A DNA stretch of 64,000 nt from Chalara sp. BL73 (Eukaryota > Ascomycota > Leotiomycetes > Helotiales). The notes under the pieces are model-generated. The model was given only the letters and a program-made list of their open reading frames with translations. It was not told the DNA's origin and did no database searches. The position numbers and the translations under genes were made by a program. Position 1 is the first letter of the stretch, and each line of letters begins with the position of its first letter. Shown here one piece after another: positions 58,396 to 64,000 of this stretch. The DNA lies in the NCBI GenBank assembly GCA_918026815.1, contig CAKJVC010000182.1:496001-560000 (forward strand), read 5' to 3'.

Positions 58396-61300
58396 ATGGC
58401 ACCTATTGCGTCAACACTTCTGTCGCATCAGAATGGCGTGTCTGATGCTGCCAGAGCCAGGGAGTTGTACAAGTACGTGCAGCCGGGCCGTCCTAATCTT
58501 TGGTGATAAGAGGTTTATGCAATATGTGGTAGTAGGGCTAATGTGATCGTAACCTTAGATATTACCAGCCGGTGTCTGAGGTAAATCAAGACGAGTGCTT
58601 CCCAGAGCCTGTTGTGGCACCCACCCTCGCAGATGTCCTTTCGTCGCCTTCTCCTGAACCGACCGATCCCAATGTTGACTCAAGCGTCACCTCGTCCAAA
58701 ATATCCTCCCCAGATACTGCCCTGACAGCATTCTGTCAGCTGGCGACATGGAGAACTGGAGCGCAAAGAGCTATGATAAGGCAGGTATAACGTAACCGCC
58801 TTACGCGAAGCAGTATACTGACATTTAGTGATCAAACAGTGTTATAGACTCGGCCACGCAATACTTCATCGCGGAAAGCACAAAGACCCTTGATCTGGTC
58901 GATAATACTAAACATTCTCCAGGAGACGAGTTGTGGATGGGCTGTGGATCAGTCACTAAGGCCGGCAGACTTTGTGAAAGGTGTGAAATCTTCTGATGCA
59001 GGTTACCAAATGGCTAATTGTCAGCAGGACCATAGCTGTAGAGCCCACGATCAATGGAGATTACCCATCATTCGTTGTCACAGACTTGAGCAAGGATGAG
59101 CGTTTTAATCAACTACCATTTGTCTCCGGTCCTCCCTTCCTCAGACTATATGCCGGTGTCCCACTGATAACTAAACGCGGTATTCCAATTGGAAGTCTAT
59201 TCATCGTCGATAACCGACTCTGGCGTGATGGCGTGTCCAGACATGATATTAACTTTATGGGAACAATGGCAAGGACGATCATGAAGCACTTGGAGATGAC
59301 TCGCGAGGTTGAGGAGCATCGCCGGGGCATGAAGATGAGCCGTGGATTGGCGTCGTTTGTAGAAGGGCGCTCACAACTTGCTGAGGCAGATGTGGACGCT
59401 GAAGATGGCGGAGAAGGAACGACCATTGTTGGCCAGTTTGAAACAGAATCTGGCATTCATCGGTCGAAGTCAGTGAAATCTTCTGCCAGCCACACACGCT
59501 CGAAGTCTGCGTCTGTATCGAGTATTGAGCGGAAGGAGAAAGAGTATTCTGCCTCCCTTTTCAAGACGGAGCAGGCCATATTATCCCCAGACGACCCGTC
59601 GCCTCAGGTGGAGGCTCCGCATGCACGGCCACCATTGGATCCCGAGTCTCCGCAGCAGTCGTTTGGTGGTACCAGTGCCAGCGTCGCTTCGCCTCCAATC
59701 GACCGGCTTGAGAATGTTATAACTCCTGACGACATCTCTGAGGCCTCTACTATGAAGATTCTGTTCTCAAGGGCATCGAATCTTATCAGAGAGGCTTTTG
59801 AGGTTGACGGTGGCGTTGTATTTTATGATGGACAGAGAGGATTCAATGACTTGCAGCAGAAACCGGCCACGACAACTACTCTTCCTCAAGATGACAGCCA
59901 GCCCACAAGTGGAGACGATCTTGCATCTTCCGGCGAGATTCAATCGGAACAAGAAGATACAAGCCCGAGAATATCTACCGAACCTAAATCAGACTCCCCT
60001 GGCCTCGGAGAGGGGATGTTTTCACGGTCCTCAACGGAATCCAAAAAGGCGGTGGAAATCCTTGGTTTCTCAACTGCACAAGCATCGTCAATACATGGCG
60101 ACGAATATCCTGGGCCGCATGCCTTTGTGCCATTTGATGAAAAGGCGTTACATACACTGCTTTCTCGATACCCTCGAGGGAAACTATGGACCTTTGACTC
60201 GGATGGCGCTGTTGCCTCCTCATCGGACGAGGATAATAGACGGAAAAAAAGAGGACTTTTACAACAATCAAGAGACTTGCTGAGACGACAAAAGAAGAGC
60301 GCCAGAGCAAAGTCTGACGCCAAATTTTTAGCGAGGCACTTCCCAGGTGTTCGCCAATTGTTGTTCGTTCCACTCTGGGATGCAGGACGGTCGCGATGGC
60401 TTAGTGGATGCTGTGTATGGTCAACAGAACCGACTCGGATATTGTCTAAGCAGAGTGAATTATCGTTCTTGAGCGCGTTCGGCAATTCGGTAATGGCTGA
60501 GTGCTCTCGGATCGATACAGAGATTGCTGATCAAAAGAAAGGCGACTTTATTGGTTCTATTTCCCATGAATTGAGGTCGCCGCTACATGGTATACTAGCA
60601 AGTGCAGAGTTTTTGGATGATGAGAATCTTACGGGCTTCGAGAGAGGTTTGGTTGAGACGATTGATAGCTGTGGACGGACTTTGCTTGATACGATTGTAA
60701 GCCGTAAACTCCTGCATCGGTTCCTCTAAATATAATGCTGGCGCAAGGACCATATAGCTTTCAGTCGTTGGCTAGGCTTGTTCTTCATTTTCGGGTACAC
60801 AGCGGTCGAATACTAACATTATTTCAGAACCACATCCTTGACTTTTCGAAAATAAATCATTTTGAGAAGAACTGGCGAAGGACCAGGCGTGGTGGACACA
60901 GGCCGGTTCCACGTTCTACCAATAGTGCGTTGGCTCTTCGACAGTCAGATTTACCTATGATCAACCTCTTCGCGGATGTTGATATTTCCACGGTCTGCGA
61001 AGAAGTCGTCGAAAGTGTGTTCGCAGGTCATGTCTTCCAAAATATTACTGCTCAGACTTTCGACATTGTGCCTACTGCGCGTGGAAAGATGGCTGGCTCG
61101 AGAAACTTTATGACAGCAAGTGCGCTGGCTACGGAGCATGCGAAACATCCTGATGTTGCTGTCATCCTTGATGTGGATGTGCAGAACTATCACTTTACGA
61201 CACAGCCCGGTGCTTTTCGTCGAGTTATCATGAATTTGTTAGGGAACGCTTTGAAGTACACTTCACATGGCTATGTGCGAGTCACCCTGGAGGTAGCTGA

Positions 61301-63097
61301 GATTGATGATTTACAAACACCAGGAACTGGGGATGCCGTGCCACGCTCTATGGTCACTTTGTCGGTGATCGATACTGGGAAGGGCATATCTAGTGACTTC
61401 CTTCGATCGAAGTTGTTCACACCGTTTGCCCAGGAGAACTCTCTGTCGAGCGGTACTGGATTGGGTCTGTCAATAGTGCGGAGTATTGTTAATCTTCTGG
61501 AAGGTGAAATTACGATTGATAGTGAGGTCGGCCGTGGTACACGTAAGGTCTTAACCACTATGTTACCCATATAGATACTGATTATTTTACAGAAGTCAGG
61601 GTAGCACTACCGCTTCTAAGAGATATGCCAAAGCTCCCAGACTCATCATCGAGTACCCCTGGCCGGTCAGTCTCCTCAGGCACACGGGATGTTGACGAAT
61701 CAATCGATAAATTACGCAACCAAATAATTGGGAAGAGGGTGGCTCTGTTCGGGTTTGATTTGGATACACCGGATGCGATTGTACAACAGTCAGCTCAAAT
61801 TTTGAAAGAGTCTGTTACAAAATTCTTAGTAAATTGGTATGGCCTTCAAGTTGTCCCTCTTGGTCACAAAACTAGCATAATTGTTGCAAACGAAGCGAAT
61901 CCAGCCAACATCACGGAGCTGCTTCTTCAGAATCAAAGCAAGCGACTTATAATCTTGGTGCTCTGCTCTCACTCATCTCGATTTAATCGAAGTATGTCAG
62001 AATCGGAAACGAAACGAAATGTTGGCTTTGTTGCAAAACCAGTCGGGCCATTGAAGCTCGCACGAGCATTGCTTCAGTGCCTTGATGGTGAGCCGCCTCT
62101 CGCAACACCTGGCTTGCTTGAACCAACATCGGCAACAGGTGAAAGCAGCAATCTCAGTAATGTTTTCGAAGAACTTTCCTTATCGCCACAGGGCGGCGAG
62201 GTTCTAGACAACAGTCGAATGGCCGCGGACAGCGAGAATGCCCGCAAGGCCATTGAAAGTCCAACTCCAAATGCAATCACCGAAAAAAGCAAAGAATTCC
62301 CGTTTCCAATAGCTGACCGACCTCAACTGCATAAGCCAACCTCCATGCCAGCTGACATGGAGTCTCTGGCACCACTTGTGAAATCCGGGGCAACCAAACC
62401 TCCGTCAGCAATGCTGGCAGATATGGAGAATAGGCCAAATGCCATTCCTACCCTTTCAACCCACCCACTTCTTCCACCACAGCCAAAGCCAAAGCCAGAA
62501 CTTCATTCTCCACGCCTCCTCCTAGTCGATGACAACAAAATCAATCTTACCCTCCTGCGAACATACATGCGCAAGCGCAAATACGATACCGTCGATGAAG
62601 CAGAGAATGGCCTTGAAGCTGTGACGAAATTTGCAGAGCTTACGGAGGGATATGACATTATATTCATGGACATTAGCATGCCTGTGCTCGATGGCTTCGG
62701 CGCCACACGGCAGATCCGCGCCATTGAGAGAGCGCGAGCTAAAGCTATATCCTCTACGCAGCAATCTGGCGTTAATGCTAGTCAAACGACACCCAGAAAG
62801 CGCGGATCAATCTCAGAGAGCAGTCCTGGTTCTACCTCTGGCATAGAAAGTGCTTCGACACTTGTGATGGCAGGTGATGAGAATGAAAAGCTAACTATGG
62901 AAGGAGGAAAGGCACCGGCATTAGTGATTGCGCTTACGGGGCTGGCGAGCAGTAGAGATCAAAATGAGGCGTTCACAAGCGGGATTGATCTCTTCTTGAC
63001 GAAGCCGGTGGCATTTAAGGAGGTGGGAAAGCTACTGGATAATTGGGAGGCGAATCGGGAGAGAGATGCTAGGGCTGAAGGCGGTGTAGGAACATAA
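58396..63097 (+). CDS. hybrid histidine kinase with GAF domain, degenerate receiver and C-terminal receiver
   Basis: Six exons (58396-58472, 58559-58780, 58840-58980, 59028-60696, 60828-61542, 61593-63097) join in phase to about 1442 aa. An N-terminal GAF-like sensor (about residues 75-240) reads TAFCQLATWRTGAQRAMIS, then GDELWMGCGS and then GVPLITKRGIPIGSLFIVD. The phosphoacceptor is in SISHELRSPLHG (His660). The ATPase has an N box (NLLGNALKY, about 839-847), a G1 box (DTGKGIS, about 885) and a G2 box (GTGLGLS, about 912). Next comes a receiver-like stretch (about 985-1105) without a phosphoacceptor Asp. A true receiver follows at about 1248-1425, with Asp1254/1255, phospho-Asp1301 (FMDISMPVLDG) and Lys1412 (LTKPV), and a Ser-rich insert of about 60 residues. 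It would feed a phosphotransfer protein in the HOG-type pathway. Confidence 0.93.
58781..58839 (+). other. GC-AG intron in histidine kinase gene
   Basis: The only junction that keeps the frame and gives AMIS-VIDSATQYFI uses donor AAG|GCAGGT and acceptor AAACAG (59 nt). The nearest GT donors give wrong phase or a stop. A branch-site-like ACTGAC lies 15-20 nt before the end. Confidence 0.6.
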
Positions 63098-63751
63098 GGA
63101 GATGGAAGACTTACAACTTGAATCTCTACGCAACGATGTGATCTAGAGAGAAAGTGCAGGATGACAGTATTATAAAAGAAGCGATACCAGCACAATGGGT
63201 CATTAAAGATGACAGAAGCTGTGGATGAAGTAAATACTTCTTGGTATAGGGCAGGATTCAGCTAAGGTGTTGAGTATGGTTTCAGAAGAAGACAAATGGC
63301 TGAATAAATGATGAAAAACATCATTTTACAAGAAGCGAGAGCTTTCATGGCATTGGCGTTTTGGGGCAGTATGCTGGCCAGGCTGGGCTAGGCTGGCATA
63401 TTTATTATGACATGCATAGATGAAGACTTTCCCTTAGATACTACGAGCGTCGAAGAGGAGTATATACCCATGGACGGAGAGCGCTCGGGGTTATCAGGTC
63501 TGGGCCACGATATTAGGGGGTATCCTTTCGTGATGTCATGCGCGATAGAAGGGTATGAGATGAGAAAGGTCAATTGACGGTGTCCATATAGGTAATGTTA
63601 ATGAAACAGCCTCAAAGAATCTTCAAAATGTGGACGGGGACCTTGGGGGGATGAAAGCGTTTGATTTGAGAGAGTGTTTCTTCATCCCAATCCCGGATAG
63701 TTCGTAGATTGGCGGGTTCGCTTAGCTCAGGGGCTATCACGTGGTAAATAT
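63098..63751. other. intergenic; no gene seen
   Basis: Convergent 3' region between the histidine kinase and the partial right-edge gene. Short frames only. Confidence 0.5.
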
Positions 63752-63989
63752 TCATGATGCTATCCCAGCGCTTTTCCCCTGCCACCATACTATTCTTCGA
63801 TCTTCTCCATCAGGGCGCTCATACACCGCACCTGCTCTGGATGTGCGATACATCGCGTGGACGGTGACGCCTACGTCGTACCCGCCTACTTTCCGAAGAC
63901 GCGCAAGCAATAGGCGCATCCACTGGCCCCTCCCGAGCCTGAGCAAAGCGTATCCCTCCTCCCCCCTTCCTCTTCTTCGCCGTCAAAGT
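63752..63989 (-). CDS. possible 3' exon of a gene entering from the right edge
   Basis: The minus frame ends in TGA at 63752 and reads YALLRLGRGQWMRLLLARL, then VGGYDVGVTVHAMYRTSR, then PDGEDRRIVWWQGKSAG. The pattern looks like the C-terminal end of a real protein. It opens after a stop near 63990 without a clear ATG, so it may be the last exon of a spliced gene whose 5' part lies beyond the window. I do not recognise the family. Confidence 0.4.
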
Positions 63990-64000
63990 TCAGCTTCCCG

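Noticed and set aside
1..64000. CRISPR array, rRNA operon, centromeric or telomeric repeat
   Set aside because: No regular spaced repeats, rRNA-like blocks or TTAGGG arrays were seen.

Overview
The window looks like nuclear DNA of a filamentous ascomycete (Pezizomycotina). The genes have short introns of about 47-240 nt with GTRNGT donors and CTAAC/CTGAC branch sites. They encode fungal-type regulators: a Zn2Cys6 factor, a Zn-cluster-less fungal TF-domain protein, a C2H2 factor and an Rlm1/MEF2-type MADS-box protein. A GAF-type hybrid histidine kinase, a DUF5672 protein, an HET-domain gene and a Tc1-like transposon are also present. A position in Leotiomycetes is my inference from the overall look of the genes and is not proven. 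I rebuilt exon structures by hand from splice signals and reading-frame continuity. Strand '-' genes are given with low-to-high coordinates.

Layout. 1-13 kb holds an FAD monooxygenase (+), a small hypothetical protein (-), an intact 1350-bp Tc1-like element with TA target duplication, a secreted protein (+), a Zn-cluster-less transcription factor (-) and a small uncertain gene (+). 13-23 kb holds the MADS-box gene (-), a long gene-free stretch of about 4.7 kb with low-complexity tracts, and TAF1 of TFIID (-). 23.7-27.3 kb holds a D-serine dehydratase-like enzyme (+) and Arp4 (-). 28-33 kb is an accessory stretch with an LRR-protein kinase (+), a purine-nucleoside-permease-family gene (-) and an HET gene (+). 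Each of these three carries a single-nucleotide insertion that breaks its frame. 33-42 kb is gene-poor, apart from a C2H2 regulator at 36.7 kb. 42-64 kb holds an F-box/LRR protein (+), a DUF5672 membrane-anchored protein (+), a Zn2Cys6 regulator (-), a small secreted protein (-), an alpha/beta hydrolase (-), a BAHD-like acyltransferase (+) and a 1442-aa hybrid histidine kinase (+). The possible end of another gene lies at the right edge.

The window mixes housekeeping chromatin and transcription genes (TAF1, Arp4, MADS) with accessory genes. I see no clear biosynthetic cluster, no CRISPR, no rRNA and no convincing tRNA. The most interesting signals are the group of three frame-breaking insertions within about 4 kb (one at a perfect UUU-UAA +1 slip site), a GC-AG intron in the histidine kinase together with a degenerate receiver domain, the intact Tc1-like element, and the isolated C2H2 regulator between two large gene-poor blocks.
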